64,000 nt of DNA, taken from contig NZ_CP021361.1 of NCBI RefSeq assembly GCF_002157145.1, forward strand, positions 3,031,001-3,095,000, written 5' to 3'. The translations under genes were made by a program, and so were the position numbers. This document shows, in pieces, positions 17,790 through 27,117 of this stretch. The stretch comes from Acidovorax carolinensis (GTDB lineage: Bacteria; Pseudomonadota; Gammaproteobacteria; Burkholderiales; Burkholderiaceae_C). Within the stretch, counting starts at the first letter, position 1; each line of letters begins with the position of its first letter. The notes below the pieces were generated by a model. The model was not told the DNA's origin, made no database searches, and saw nothing but the letters and a program-made list of their open reading frames with translations.

Positions 17790-19210
17790 ATGGGACGCAC
17801 CCTGTACGACAAGATCTGGGACGAGCACGTCGTCCACACCGAAGAGGACGGCACCTCCATCCTCTACATCGACCGCCATCTGGTGCACGAAGTCACCAGC
17901 CCCCAGGCGTTTGAAGGCCTGCGAGAGGCGGCCGCAAGGTGTGGCGCATGAGCTCCATCGTGGGCACGGCCGACCACAACACGCCCACCACGGGCTGGGA
18001 AAACGGCTACGACGGCATCGCCGACCCGATCAGCAAGGAACAGATCACCACACTGAACGACAACATGGCGCAAATCACGCCGGCCGCATTCTTCCCGTTC
18101 ATGCACAAGCGCCAAGGCATCGTGCACGTGATCGGCCCAGAAAACGGCGCCACGCTGCCCGGCATGACCGTGGTGTGCGGCGACAGCCACACCAGCACGC
18201 ACGGCGCGTTTGGCGCACTGGCCCACGGCATCGGCACCAGCGAGGTCGAGCATGTGATGGCCACGCAGACCCTGCTGGCCAAGAAGGCCAAGAACATGCT
18301 GGTGCAGGTGGACGGCCAGCTCGCCAAAGGCGTGACCCCCAAGGACGTGGTGCTGGCCATCATCGGCAAGATCGGCACGGCAGGCGGCACGGGCTACACC
18401 ATCGAGTTTGCCGGTTCGGTGTTCCGCGCCATGAGCATGGAAGGCCGCATGACCGTGTGCAACATGGCCATCGAAGGCGGTGCGCGCGCCGGCCTGGTGG
18501 CCGTGGACGACAAGACGATTGAATACGTCAAGGGCCGCCCGCTCTCGCCCACCGGCGTGGAATGGGACCAGGCCGTGGCGTACTGGAAGACGCTGCACTC
18601 CGACCCCGACGCGAAGTTCGACACCGTCGTCAAGCTCGACGCGGCAGACATCGTGCCGCAGGTCACCTGGGGCACTTCGCCCGAGATGGTGCTGGGCGTG
18701 GACGCGCGCGTGCCCGACCCCGACAAGGAAAAGGACGCCAACAAACGCGGCGCCATCGAGCGGGCCCTGACCTACATGGGCCTGCAACCCGGCAAGGCCA
18801 TCAACGACATCACCATCGACAAGGTGTTCATCGGTTCGTGCACCAACAGCCGCATCGAAGACATGCGAGAAGCCGCCGCCGTGGTGAAGAACCTGGGCCG
18901 CAAGGTGGCCAGCAACGTCAAGCTGGCCATGGTCGTACCGGGCTCGGGCCTGGTCAAGGAACAGGCCGAGCGCGAAGGACTGGACAAGATCTTTGTGGCC
19001 GCAGGCTTTGAGTGGCGCGAGCCCGGCTGCTCCATGTGTCTGGCCATGAACGCCGACCGCCTGGAGCCCGGCGAGCGCTGCGCCAGCACCAGCAACCGCA
19101 ACTTTGAAGGCCGCCAGGGCGCCGGCGGCCGCACCCACCTGGTCAGCCCCGCCATGGCCGCCGCCGCCGCCGTGCACGGCCATTTTGTAGACATTCGCCA
19201 ATTCGCCTGA
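17790..19210 (+). CDS. leuC: 3-isopropylmalate dehydratase large subunit, frame broken by an apparent 1-base deletion
   Basis: LeuC with LeuD isomerises 2- to 3-isopropylmalate in leucine synthesis, using a 4Fe-4S cluster. The frame from ATG 17790 reads [15 protein letters not shown] to EGLREA, then hits a stop after about 50 codons. The remainder resumes in another frame ([23 protein letters not shown]) through to 19210. The join needs one added base near 17928-17930 (GAG-GC-GGC-CGC, where Ala-Gly-Arg is expected). Cluster ligands are intact: [14 protein letters not shown] and GCSMCLAMN. With the base restored the protein is about 472 aa, normal length. A sequencing error is more likely than a pseudogene. 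Confidence 0.9.
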
Positions 19211-19221
19211 AGGAGACCGCC

Positions 19222-19347
19222 ATGAAGAAGATTGCCACCATCCTCGCCCTGTCCGCTGCTTTTGTGCTGGCCGGATGCAACACCGTCAAGGGCGTGGGCC
19301 AGGACATCGAACGCGCAGGCAGCGCCATCGAGCGCGCCGCCAAGTAA
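19222..19347 (+). CDS. Entericidin-like small lipoprotein
   Basis: A 41-aa protein, [19 protein letters not shown] then [20 protein letters not shown] and a final Lys. A short lipoprotein signal peptide ends in the lipobox LAGC (Cys19). The mature part of about 23 residues has the [13 protein letters not shown] motif of the entericidin A/B family, small envelope lipoproteins. The AAGGAG ribosome-binding site overlaps the end of leuC (11-bp gap), and leuD starts 11 bp after its stop, so it is embedded in the leu operon. Family assignment is firm on motif; the role in this operon is unknown. Confidence 0.88.
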   Translation: MKKIATILALSAAFVLAGCNTVKGVGQDIERAGSAIERAAK

Positions 19348-19358
19348 CAAAGAACACC

Positions 19359-20009
19359 ATGCAGAAATTCACCAAGCTCCAGGGGCTGGTCGCCCCCATG
19401 GACCGCGAGAACGTCGATACCGACGCCATCATCCCCAAGCAATTCCTCAAGTCGATCAAGAAGACCGGCTTCGGCGTGAACCTGTTTGACGAATGGCGCT
19501 ACCTGGACCACGGCGAGCCCGGCCAGGACCCCGCCAGCCGCAAGCCCAACCCCGACTTCGTGCTGAACCAGCCGCGCTATGCAGGCGCCTCCATCCTGCT
19601 GGCGCGCAAGAATTTCGGCTGCGGCTCCAGCCGCGAGCATGCCCCCTGGGCGTTGGACCAGTTCGGCTTTCGCGCCGTGATCGCGCCCAGCTTTGCCGAC
19701 ATCTTCTTCAACAACTGCTTCAAGAACGGCCTGCTGCCCATCGTGCTGCCCGAGGCTACCGTGGCCCAGCTGTTTGATGAAGTGCTGGCCTTCCCCGGCT
19801 ACCAGCTCACCATCGACCTGGAGCGCCAGGTGATTGTTCGCCCGCAAGGTGAAGAGATCCCGTTCGAGGTGCAGGCCTTCCGCAAATACTGCCTGCTCAA
19901 CGGCTTTGACGACATCGGCCTGACCCTGCGCCAGTCGGACAAGATCAAGGCTTTTGAGGCACAGCGCCTGGCGACCAAGCCGTGGCTGGCGCACACCATG
20001 GTGTCGTGA
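19359..20009 (+). CDS. leuD: 3-isopropylmalate dehydratase small subunit
   Basis: Swivel-domain partner of LeuC, 216 aa. The start at 19359 ([20 protein letters not shown]) is chosen on family match; upstream in-frame codons overlap the lipoprotein gene. Typical features are [12 protein letters not shown] near the N-terminus, the substrate-binding loop [15 protein letters not shown], and [17 protein letters not shown]. It lies in the leuC-lipoprotein-leuD-leuB order. It is followed by 293 bp of repeats before leuB, which is unusually long for an operon. Confidence 0.97.
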   Translation: MQKFTKLQGLVAPMDRENVDTDAIIPKQFLKSIKKTGFGVNLFDEWRYLDHGEPGQDPASRKPNPDFVLNQPRYAGASILLARKNFGCGSSREHAPWALDQFGFRAVIAPSFADIFFNNCFKNGLLPIVLPEATVAQLFDEVLAFPGYQLTIDLERQVIVRPQGEEIPFEVQAFRKYCLLNGFDDIGLTLRQSDKIKAFEAQRLATKPWLAHTMVS

Positions 20010-20018
20010 AATGAAACA

Positions 20019-20090
20019 CCCCCCTGAGCGGCTTTGCCGCTTCCCCCCGCTCTCGCAGCGCTGCGCGCTGCGGGCAGGGAGACGCAGCCC
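20019..20090. repeat. Type-B GC-rich palindromic repeat, copy 1
   Basis: Begins CCCCCTGAGCGGCTTTGCCG with the hairpin GAGCGGC-TTT-GCCGCTT, then CTCTCGCAGCGCTGCGCGC. An inverted copy with the same order of segments lies at 47433-47501. It occupies the leuD-leuB spacer. Confidence 0.7.
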
Positions 20091-20230
20091 TCGCTGCGGG
20101 GCGGCCCTTGCTTGGCTGCCCTGGCTTGGGCCGCGCCAGTTTCGTGGGACGCTGGTGGTGCAGCGAAAAATTCAAACGAAATGAGCGGTCCGTCCGTTGG
20201 ATGGCCGGGGTCGCAGCGCCGCCCGGCCAT

Positions 20231-20292
20231 CAAAATAGCAGTCAAATTGGCCTTTAGCGCTTACTGTTAAAGCGCTAGTAGCTATCAATAGA
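20231..20292. repeat. Type-A hairpin repeat between leuD and leuB
   Basis: CAAAATAGC, then a large palindrome GCCTTTAGCGCTTACTGTTA / AAGCGCTAGTAGCTATCAAT. The AGCGCTTA and TAAAGCGCTAG arms pair. It ends about 10 bp before the leuB start. The spacer between the two repeats (20091-20230) holds no gene I can support. Confidence 0.65.
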
Positions 20293-20302
20293 GAAGCAAA
20301 TA

Positions 20303-21373
20303 ATGAAAATCGCAGTTCTGCCGGGTGACGGCATTGGCACCGAAATCGTGGCCGAGGCCGTCAAGGTGCTCCAGGCACTCGACCTGAAGTTCGAGATGGA
20401 ATCGGCCCTGGTCGGCGGCGCCGCTTACGACGCCCACGGCCACCCGCTGCCCGAATCGACCCTCAAGCTCGCCAAGGAAGCCGACGCCATCCTGTTCGGC
20501 GCCGTGGGTGACTGGAAGTACGACAAGCTCGACCGGCCCCTGCGCCCCGAGCAGGCCATCCTGGGCCTGCGCAAGAACCTGGGCCTGTTCGCCAACTTCC
20601 GCCCCGCCATCTGCTACGAGCAGCTCGTCGGAGCGTCGAGCCTCAAGCCCGAGCTGATTGCGGGCCTTGACATCCTCATCATCCGCGAGTTGACGGGCGA
20701 CATCTACTTCGGCCAGCCGCGCGGCCGCCGCGTGGCCACCGACGGCCACTTCCCCGGTGCAGAGGAAGCGTTTGACACCATGCGCTACAGCCGCCCAGAG
20801 ATCGAGCGCATCGCCCATGTCGCCTTCCAGGCCGCGCGCAAGCGCAGCAAGAAGGTCACCAGCGTGGACAAGGCCAACGTACTCGAAACCTTCCAGTTCT
20901 GGAAGGACGTGATGACCGAAGTGGGCCAGCAGTACCCCGACGTGGAACTGCAGCACATGTACGTGGACAACGCAGCCATGCAGCTCGTGAAGGCGCCCAA
21001 GGCGTTTGACGTGGTGGTCACGGGCAACATGTTCGGCGACATCCTCTCGGACGAAGCGTCCATGCTCACCGGCTCCATCGGCATGCTGCCCTCGGCCAGC
21101 CTGAACAGCAGCAACCAGGGTCTGTACGAACCCAGCCACGGCAGCGCGCCGGATATCGCGGGCAAGGGGATCGCCAACCCGCTGGCCACCATCCTGAGCG
21201 CCGCGATGATGCTGCGCTTCAGCCTGAACCAGGAAGCCGCCGCCCAGCGCATCGAAGCCGCTGTGCAAAAGGTGCTGGCCCAGGGCCTGCGCACAGGCGA
21301 TATCTACAGCGAAGGCACCACCAAGGTGGGCACGGCGCAGATGGGCGATGCGGTGGTGAAGGCGCTGGGCTGA
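20303..21373 (+). CDS. leuB: 3-isopropylmalate dehydrogenase
   Basis: NAD-dependent oxidative decarboxylation of 3-isopropylmalate in leucine synthesis, 356 aa. The start is [20 protein letters not shown]. Motifs: the substrate loop [39 protein letters not shown], metal-binding [15 protein letters not shown], and the NAD site [20 protein letters not shown]. Length and architecture are standard. It is last in the leu cluster and followed by a strong intrinsic terminator. Confidence 0.98.
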   Translation: MKIAVLPGDGIGTEIVAEAVKVLQALDLKFEMESALVGGAAYDAHGHPLPESTLKLAKEADAILFGAVGDWKYDKLDRPLRPEQAILGLRKNLGLFANFRPAICYEQLVGASSLKPELIAGLDILIIRELTGDIYFGQPRGRRVATDGHFPGAEEAFDTMRYSRPEIERIAHVAFQAARKRSKKVTSVDKANVLETFQFWKDVMTEVGQQYPDVELQHMYVDNAAMQLVKAPKAFDVVVTGNMFGDILSDEASMLTGSIGMLPSASLNSSNQGLYEPSHGSAPDIAGKGIANPLATILSAAMMLRFSLNQEAAAQRIEAAVQKVLAQGLRTGDIYSEGTTKVGTAQMGDAVVKALG

Positions 21374-21413
21374 GGTTCTTTCACCCCCCCAAGCGCACCT
21401 TCACCATAAAGAG

Positions 21414-21438
21414 GCAGTCCGAAAGGACTGCTTTTTTT
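21414..21438 (+). terminator. Intrinsic terminator after leuB
   Basis: Perfect 7-bp stem GCAGTCC / GGACTGC with a GAAA loop, followed by seven T. It lies 40 bp after the leuB stop. Confidence 0.92.
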
Positions 21439-21490
21439 ATGGCCATGGAACCCAATGGCTGAACGTCAACTGGAATGCGACGATTGGGCG

Positions 21491-21916
21491 TCACTTTGGA
21501 GCCGCCGGGACCAGCCCGTACTTTGTCATTACGGAAACCAGGGCAGCTTTGTCTGGCGGACCTCCGGCGTTGACCACGGCAGCGACATCCCTGAAGTATT
21601 GGGCCCCGATGTCCGGAGACTGGACGATCAAGGCTCGGGCATTTTCGCCAAATGGATTCGAGAAGGCATGCACCACACCTTTCGGCGTGCTCATGCTCTG
21701 GCCCGGACCAAGGTCGCGCGTCTCCGTTCCGACCGTATACCGAAGGGTTCCCCCCAGAACGTAAACGCATTCTTCATTGTTGGAGTGGCTGTGTGGCGGC
21801 GGCACGTTGGAGCCGGGTGGCACAGTGAGCTCAAACATGCCAAGGCTCGCGGTGTGCGAGCCGTCAACGAGGTAGTTGATGCCAAGTTGACCGACTTTGA
21901 TTTCAGCAGAAGTCAT
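21491..21916 (-). CDS. Cupin-domain protein
   Basis: Single-domain cupin of 141 aa. Cupin motif 1 is visible as PPPHSHSNNEECVYVLGG (His-x-His...Glu metal ligands, about residues 39-56). Motif 2 is GPGQSMSTPKGVVHAFSNP with a conserved His. The C-terminal part (SPDIGAQYFRDVAAVVNAGGPPDK) resembles small cupins related to quercetinase-like or sugar-binding proteins, but substrate and activity cannot be assigned. It is transcribed opposite to its neighbours, between the leuB terminator and the asd leader, with an AAGGAGG-type ribosome-binding site upstream. Confidence 0.88.
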   Translation of the reverse strand: MTSAEIKVGQLGINYLVDGSHTASLGMFELTVPPGSNVPPPHSHSNNEECVYVLGGTLRYTVGTETRDLGPGQSMSTPKGVVHAFSNPFGENARALIVQSPDIGAQYFRDVAAVVNAGGPPDKAALVSVMTKYGLVPAAPK

Positions 21917-22012
21917 GGTGATCCTCCTTCAAGGAATGAGGGTGGGACAGCTGCCTGAGAAGACTAACATTCAAGCCACTGCGCTGACAATCCCTTCAGA
22001 ACAGCGATCCAG

Positions 22013-22018
22013 TACAAT
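22013..22018 (+). promoter_or_regulatory. Possible -10 element of the asd leader promoter
   Basis: TACAAT at 22013-22018 is a good -10 hexamer. No good -35 is found at 16-18 bp spacing. It would place transcription start at about 22024-22027, just ahead of the short Thr-rich frame. Confidence 0.35.
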
Positions 22019-22050
22019 CTGCACCCATGTTTGCCGCCCACCCGTTCGCC

Positions 22051-22128
22051 ATGAACACAACATCCGCCACCTTGGCCGGTGTTGCTGCGCGCGCAATCAC
22101 CACCAAAACCACGACCATTAAGGGCTGA
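22051..22128 (+). CDS. Putative leader peptide of asd (Thr/Ile/Lys-rich)
   Basis: A 25-codon frame, MNTTSATLAGVAARA followed by ITTKTTTIKG. The last ten codons hold five Thr, two Ile and two Lys, the end products of the aspartate pathway that asd feeds. An in-frame ATG at 22027 would add MFAAHPFA; neither start has a strong ribosome-binding site, and the 22027 start would be nearly leaderless. The arrangement resembles E. coli thrL (Thr/Ile-rich). The stop lies 92 bp before asd, immediately ahead of an antiterminator/terminator-like region. Identification as a leader peptide rests on composition plus RNA structure and has not been tested. Confidence 0.6.
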   Translation: MNTTSATLAGVAARAITTKTTTIKG

Positions 22129-22206
22129 TCCAGCTCCGGTATCGTCGTGCGCCCACCCTGGCCAGACGAGCCGGGGCAAACAGGCTGGTCTGGCACTGTT
22201 TTATTT
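22110..22206 (+). promoter_or_regulatory. Candidate transcription attenuator controlling asd
   Basis: Segment 1 CACGAC (22110-22115, inside the Thr codons) can pair with segment 2 GTCGTG (22144-22149). Segment 2 region TCGTC (22142-22146) can instead pair with segment 3 GACGA (22165-22169). Segment 3 is part of the terminator 5' arm. The three pairings exclude one another, as in classical amino-acid attenuators. Confidence 0.6.
22161..22206 (+). terminator. Intrinsic terminator hairpin in the asd leader
   Basis: GCCAGACGAGCC (22161-22172) pairs with GGCTGGTCTGGC (22183-22194), 11 of 12 positions, across a 10-nt loop. It is followed by ACTGTTTTATTT. It lies 15-60 bp before the asd start codon, so unless it is regulated it would terminate the asd transcript. 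Confidence 0.8.
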
Positions 22207-22220
22207 GAAAGGGCGTTGAA

Positions 22221-23354
22221 ATGAGCAACAAGTTGGTAGGTTTGGTCGGCTGGCGCGGCATGGTCGGCTCGGTGTTGATGGATCGCATGATCGAAGAAAA
22301 AGACTTCGATCTGATCGAGCCATTGTTCTTCTCCACGTCCAACGCGGGTGGCAAGGCTCCCGCCCAGGCCAGGAACGAAACCACGCTGCAAGACGCCTTC
22401 AACATCGATGCCCTGAAGCGCTGCGAAATCATCATCACGGCCCAGGGCGGCGACTACACCAATGAGGTGTATCCCAAGCTGCGCGCCGCAGGCTGGACGG
22501 GCCACTGGATCGACGCCGCGTCTTCCCTGCGCATGGAAAAGAACGCCGTCATCGTGCTCGACCCGGTCAACATGCCGGTCATCAAGAACGCCCTCGCCAA
22601 TGGCGGCAAGGACTGGATCGGCGGCAACTGCACGGTGAGCTGCATGCTAATGGGTGTGGGCGCGCTGTACAAGGCAGGCCTGGTTGAGTGGATGAGCACC
22701 CAAACCTACCAGGCCGCGTCGGGCGGCGGTGCGCAGCACATGCGCGAACTGCTGACCCAGTACGGCACGCTGAATGGTGAAGTGAAGGCCCTGCTCGATG
22801 ACCCCAAGAGCGCCATCCTGGAAATCGACCGCAAGGTCATCGCCAAGCAGCGTGCGCTGACCAGCGCTGAAACCGCCAATTTTGGTGTGCCGCTGGGCGG
22901 CAGCCTGATACCCTGGATCGACAAGGATCTGGGCAATGGCATGTCCAAGGAAGAGTGGAAGGGCATGGCCGAAACCAACAAGATCCTCGGCATGGGCGAA
23001 GGCTTCAACGCCGCCGCCATTCCGGTTGATGGCTTTTGCGTGCGCGTGGGCGCCATGCGCTGCCACAGCCAGGCACTGACCTTCAAGCTGAAGAAGGATG
23101 TGCCCGTGGCCGACATCGAAGCCATGATTGCCGCCGACAACCCATGGGCCAAGGTGGTGCCCAACACGCGCGAAGCGACCATCAAGGATCTGACGCCCGT
23201 GGCTGTGACCGGCACCATGAACATCCCCGTGGGTCGTATCCGCAAGCTGGCGATGGGCCCCGAGTATGTGGGCGCTTTCACCATCGGTGACCAGCTGCTG
23301 TGGGGCGCTGCCGAGCCCCTGCGCCGCATGCTGCGCATTCTGCTGGACGCCTGA
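22221..23354 (+). CDS. asd: Aspartate-semialdehyde dehydrogenase
   Basis: NADPH-dependent reduction of aspartyl phosphate to aspartate semialdehyde, the shared precursor of Lys/diaminopimelate, Thr, Met and Ile. The protein is 377 aa. The N-terminal nucleotide-binding motif is [16 protein letters not shown], the catalytic cysteine is in [14 protein letters not shown], and the C-terminal active-site histidine segment is [18 protein letters not shown]. This is the longer E. coli-type Asd. It is preceded by the candidate attenuator and followed by a strong intrinsic terminator before fimV. Confidence 0.97.
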   Translation: MSNKLVGLVGWRGMVGSVLMDRMIEEKDFDLIEPLFFSTSNAGGKAPAQARNETTLQDAFNIDALKRCEIIITAQGGDYTNEVYPKLRAAGWTGHWIDAASSLRMEKNAVIVLDPVNMPVIKNALANGGKDWIGGNCTVSCMLMGVGALYKAGLVEWMSTQTYQAASGGGAQHMRELLTQYGTLNGEVKALLDDPKSAILEIDRKVIAKQRALTSAETANFGVPLGGSLIPWIDKDLGNGMSKEEWKGMAETNKILGMGEGFNAAAIPVDGFCVRVGAMRCHSQALTFKLKKDVPVADIEAMIAADNPWAKVVPNTREATIKDLTPVAVTGTMNIPVGRIRKLAMGPEYVGAFTIGDQLLWGAAEPLRRMLRILLDA

Positions 23355-23369
23355 CACGAGCCTGCCCTT

Positions 23370-23401
23370 AGCGCGCGCACTCTGTTGCGCGCGCTTTTTT
23401 G
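23370..23401 (+). terminator. Intrinsic terminator after asd
   Basis: Perfect 10-bp stem AGCGCGCGCA (23370-23379) / TGCGCGCGCT (23386-23395), 6-nt loop, then a run of T. It isolates asd from fimV. Confidence 0.9.
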
Positions 23402-23579
23402 TGCCCCGCGCTCGGACACACCCAGTTACGCCACGTTGGCAATTGGCAACATTTAAATACCGCAAAACAGGCGTCGACACCTCGCTCAAAGCTTCGGCGC
23501 CGCCTCAGCTTGTCAGTGCAAAACATTGATGCTATGGTGCTTTTTACATATTTTCACGCGCCGGGGCGGGGATCAGACC

Positions 23580-26248
23580 ATGAGAAGTACAACGCCGCTC
23601 GACCGAGTCGCACAACCACCACATTTGATGGCACACATGCATCGTTGGAAATTTTCTGTCCTGGCGGCTGCGGCCGTCGCATTGACCGGTTTTTGTGCCG
23701 ACGATGCTTCTGCCCTCGCTCTGGGCCGCATTACGGTGCAATCCGCCCTTGGGGAGCCATTGCGCGCCGAAATCGATCTGCCCCAGATCACCCCGGAAGA
23801 GGCTGACACCCTGCGTGCCACCACCGCCTCGCCCGAAGTCTTTCGCGCCCAGGGCCTGGAATTCAACCCGGCAGTGAACAATCTGCGGGTGCAACTGCAG
23901 CGGCGGGCCAACGGCACGGCTGTGCTGCGCCTGTCCAGCGACCGCCCTGTCAACGATCCTTTCGTGGACCTGGTGCTGGATGCTTCCTGGAGAAGCGGCC
24001 ACATCGTGCGCAGCTACACCATGTTGTTCGATCCGCCAGCCTCGCGCCGCGCAGCGCCCGCAGTTACCGCGGCACCGCAGGTTTCAGCCCCCGTGGCGCA
24101 GGCCCAGGCGCAAGCAGGTTCTGCACCGATCTCCCCGCGTGTTGCGGCGCCTTCCGCCCGCGCGCGCCCCGCAGCACTGCGGTCGCCACCCCACGCCCAG
24201 CGCCAGCCGATGCCGTTACTGTTCGGGCGGGCGACACGGCCGGTCGCCTGGCCAACAACTACCGCCCTGCCAGCGTATCGCTGGACCAGATGCTGGTGGC
24301 GCTGATGCGCGCCAACCCGGACGCCTTCATCCAGGGCAACGTCAACAGGATCAAGGCCGGTGCCGTGCTGCAAATGCCGGATGAGGCCACCGCACTGGCC
24401 ACGCCACCGGCCGAAGCCCGCCAGGTTCTGGCGGCACAAAGCCGGGATTTCAACGCATTCCGCCGCAAACTCGCTGCGGCAGCCCCCACCGCCGAAGTGG
24501 CAGCCGCAGAGCGCTCTGCCAGCGGCACAGTGCAAGCACGGGTCGAAGACAAGAAGCCCGCAACCGCCGCGCCCGACAAGCTGACGCTGTCCAAGGGCGC
24601 CATCACGGGCCAGAAGGCTGCAGAAGACCAGCTGGCCAAGGACAAGCAAGCCAGCGAATCCTCGGCCCGTATGGCCGAACTGTCCAAAAACATCAACGAG
24701 CTGAACCAGCTCAGCGCGGCGTCTGCGCCGGTCGGTGCGCCTGCAACTGCAGCCTCCAGCGCGCTTGGCGCGGTGGCTGTCGCCACGCCGGCTGCAGTGT
24801 CCACTCAGCCGACAGCCTCCGAGCCAGCAGCCCTGGCGACATCTGCCGCGGCCAGCGTATCTGCCGCGGCCAGCGTGCCAGTGGCCGCCGAGGCGGCGGC
24901 CAGTGATCCAGCAGCAGTGGCGGCGCAAGCCGCGGCGCCAGCATCCGCCCCTGCGCCAGCACCTGTGCCCAAGCCCGCCTCCATGCCAGCGCCTGTCCCC
25001 GAGCCGAGCTTCCTGTCAGGTCTGATGGATGACCCCCTGGTACCTGCCGGAGGACTTCTCGCACTGATCGCCCTGGGCGGCTACGGTGCCTACCGCGTGG
25101 TGCAACGGCGTCGCGCCAACGCCGGTGTGGACAGTTCATTCCTCGAAAGCCGCCTGCAACCCGACTCCTTTTTTGGCGCCAGCGGCGGCCAGCAAGTGGA
25201 CACGGCCAACAGCCAGATGACGACCGGCTCATCCATGGCCTACTCCCCCAGCCAGCTTGATGCCGGCGGTGACGTGGACCCCGTTGCCGAAGCCGACGTG
25301 TATCTGGCATATGGCCGCGACCTTCAGGCAGAAGAAATCCTCAAGGAAGCGATTCGCCACAATCCAGCCCGCGTATCGGTGCACGTCAAGCTGGCCGAGA
25401 TTTACGCCAAGCGGCAGGATCGCAAGGCCCTTGAAGCAGTGGCCGGTGACGTGTTCAAGCTGACGCAAGGCGAAGGCTCGGACTGGGCCCGTGTGACCGA
25501 ACTGGGCCGCGATCTGGACCAGGAAAACCCGTTGTACCAACCTGGGGGCCGTCCCGGCGCAACCCCTGGCATTGCCACCGCCTCGGCCTCGCCTGCCAGC
25601 GTCGCGAGCACCGCGATGGCCGCTGCGCCCGCAGCAGCAGCTGCTGCACTCCCACCTGACCTGGATCTCGACCTCGACCTGGATTTGCCCGAAGACGCGC
25701 TGACCGAGGCGCCAGCCGCCGCGGGTGGCTTTGCCGCCGCAGCGGCCGCGGCAACCGCTACCGATGAAGGCGACACCGAATCGGCAGCACTTCCGCAACT
25801 GGACCTGCCCACATCGCTGTCTGCCATGCAGCCCGCATTGGCGCCTGCCGCTGCGATCGCACCACCGCCGATGGCGGACCTCGATTTCCCGGCCACCGAC
25901 GATCTCACCATGCTCCCTTCTGGCGCCATGCCACTGATGGCCAGCGCCAAGGCAGACACCCCTGACACGGCGCCCATGGAGTTTGACCTGGGCGACCTGA
26001 CGCTGGACCTGGGCGCGCCGTCCAAACCTGCCACGCCCCCCGAAGCAGCAACAGCGCCAGCCGCCGCAGCAGACGACGGGGTCGATGCAGCCGCCGATGA
26101 CCCATTGGCCACCAAGCTGGCGCTGGCGCAGGAGTTCAATGCCATCGGCGATATTGACGGGGCCCGCACCCTGGTCGAAGAAGTGGTCGCCGAATCCTCG
26201 GGGGCGCTAAAGGCCCGCGCCCAGCGGCTGCTGTCCGACCTGGGCTGA
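23580..26248 (+). CDS. fimV: FimV/TspA-family pilus-assembly and polar organiser protein, frame broken by an apparent 1-base deletion
   Basis: Large, acidic, Ala/Pro-rich membrane protein implicated in type IV pilus assembly and polar organisation. The first frame (from 23580) encodes a signal peptide (FSVLAAAAVALTGFCADDASA) and the N-terminal FimV domain (LGRITVQSALGEPLRAEIDL). It ends at 24305. The second frame carries the LysM-like motif (AVTVRAGDTAGRLANNYRPA), a long linker, a single transmembrane helix (GLLALIALGGYGAYRVV), a TPR-like segment and the C-terminal FimV motif (LAQEFNAIGDIDGARTLVEE). One missing base, probably in the CCCC run at 24167-24170, joins them. It sits between asd and truA as usual, and its TGA overlaps the truA ATG. 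Confidence 0.88.
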
Positions 26249-27117
26249 TGCGCCCGGTCGATTCAGGCATCCCGCAAGACACGGCCCCAGGCCACCTTTC
26301 CAGGGTGGCCATGGGGGTGGCCTACAGCGGCCAGCGTTACAACGGCTGGCAAAGCCAGTTGTCGGGCAACACCATCCAGGATCATCTCGAAGCGGCCTTG
26401 GGCCGCTTCGCTACGCACCGGGTCAGCACCTTGTGCGCAGGCCGCACCGATGCGGGGGTGCATGGCCTCATGCAGGTCGTTCACTTTGATACGCCACTGC
26501 ACCGCCCGGCGTCTTCATGGGTGCGCGGCACCAATACCTTTTTGCCGCCGGACATTGCGGTGCAATGGGCCCAGCCAGTACCCGACGGTTTTCACGCACG
26601 TGCAAGCGCCATCGCACGGCGCTATGCCTATGTGCTGTTGCAGTCGCCCGTGCGCCCCAGCGTCGATGCAGGCCGCGTCGGCTGGGTTTTCTACCCGCTC
26701 GACCACGCCGCCATGTCGCAGGCCGCGCAACAGTTGCTGGGTGAACACGACTTCACGTCGTTCCGTGCGTCGGCTTGCCAGGCCAAGTCGCCCATCAAGA
26801 CCTTGCAGCGCATTGACATCACCCGCACCCCGGCCACCGAGGCAGAGCCGTCAGAAGGCTTTGCCCCATGCTACTGGCGTTTCGAGTTCGAGGCCAACGC
26901 CTTCCTGCACCACATGATTCGCAACATCATGGGTTGCCTGATTGCGGTGGGCCAGGGGAAAAAGCCCCCCGAATGGGTCAGCGAGGTGCTGGCTGCACGC
27001 TCCCGCGACGTGGCGGCACCCACCTTTTCGCCCGATGGCCTTTATTTTCAAGGCCCTGTTTACGAACCTCGCTGGGGCCTGCCCAGCCGCACGGCTGCGT
27101 ATGATTGGCTGCCATGA
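26248..27117 (+). CDS. truA: tRNA pseudouridine(38-40) synthase
   Basis: Modifies uridines 38-40 in the tRNA anticodon arm, 289 aa. The catalytic aspartate lies in LCAGRTDAGVHGLMQVVHF. Other family segments are SGNTIQDHLEAALGRF, ASAIARRYAYVLLQSPVRP and FEFEANAFLHHMIRNIMGCL. It starts at 26248 inside the fimV stop (TGATG overlap). Its own stop overlaps the trpF start (ATGA at 27114), so fimV-truA-trpF are translationally linked. An N-terminal extension of about 20 residues precedes the conserved RVAMGVAYSGQRYNGW. Confidence 0.96.
   Translation: MRPVDSGIPQDTAPGHLSRVAMGVAYSGQRYNGWQSQLSGNTIQDHLEAALGRFATHRVSTLCAGRTDAGVHGLMQVVHFDTPLHRPASSWVRGTNTFLPPDIAVQWAQPVPDGFHARASAIARRYAYVLLQSPVRPSVDAGRVGWVFYPLDHAAMSQAAQQLLGEHDFTSFRASACQAKSPIKTLQRIDITRTPATEAEPSEGFAPCYWRFEFEANAFLHHMIRNIMGCLIAVGQGKKPPEWVSEVLAARSRDVAAPTFSPDGLYFQGPVYEPRWGLPSRTAAYDWLP

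Noticed and set aside
21984..21989. CTGACA as the -35 box of the asd leader promoter
   Set aside because: Spacing to TACAAT is 23 bp, too long for a sigma-70 promoter.
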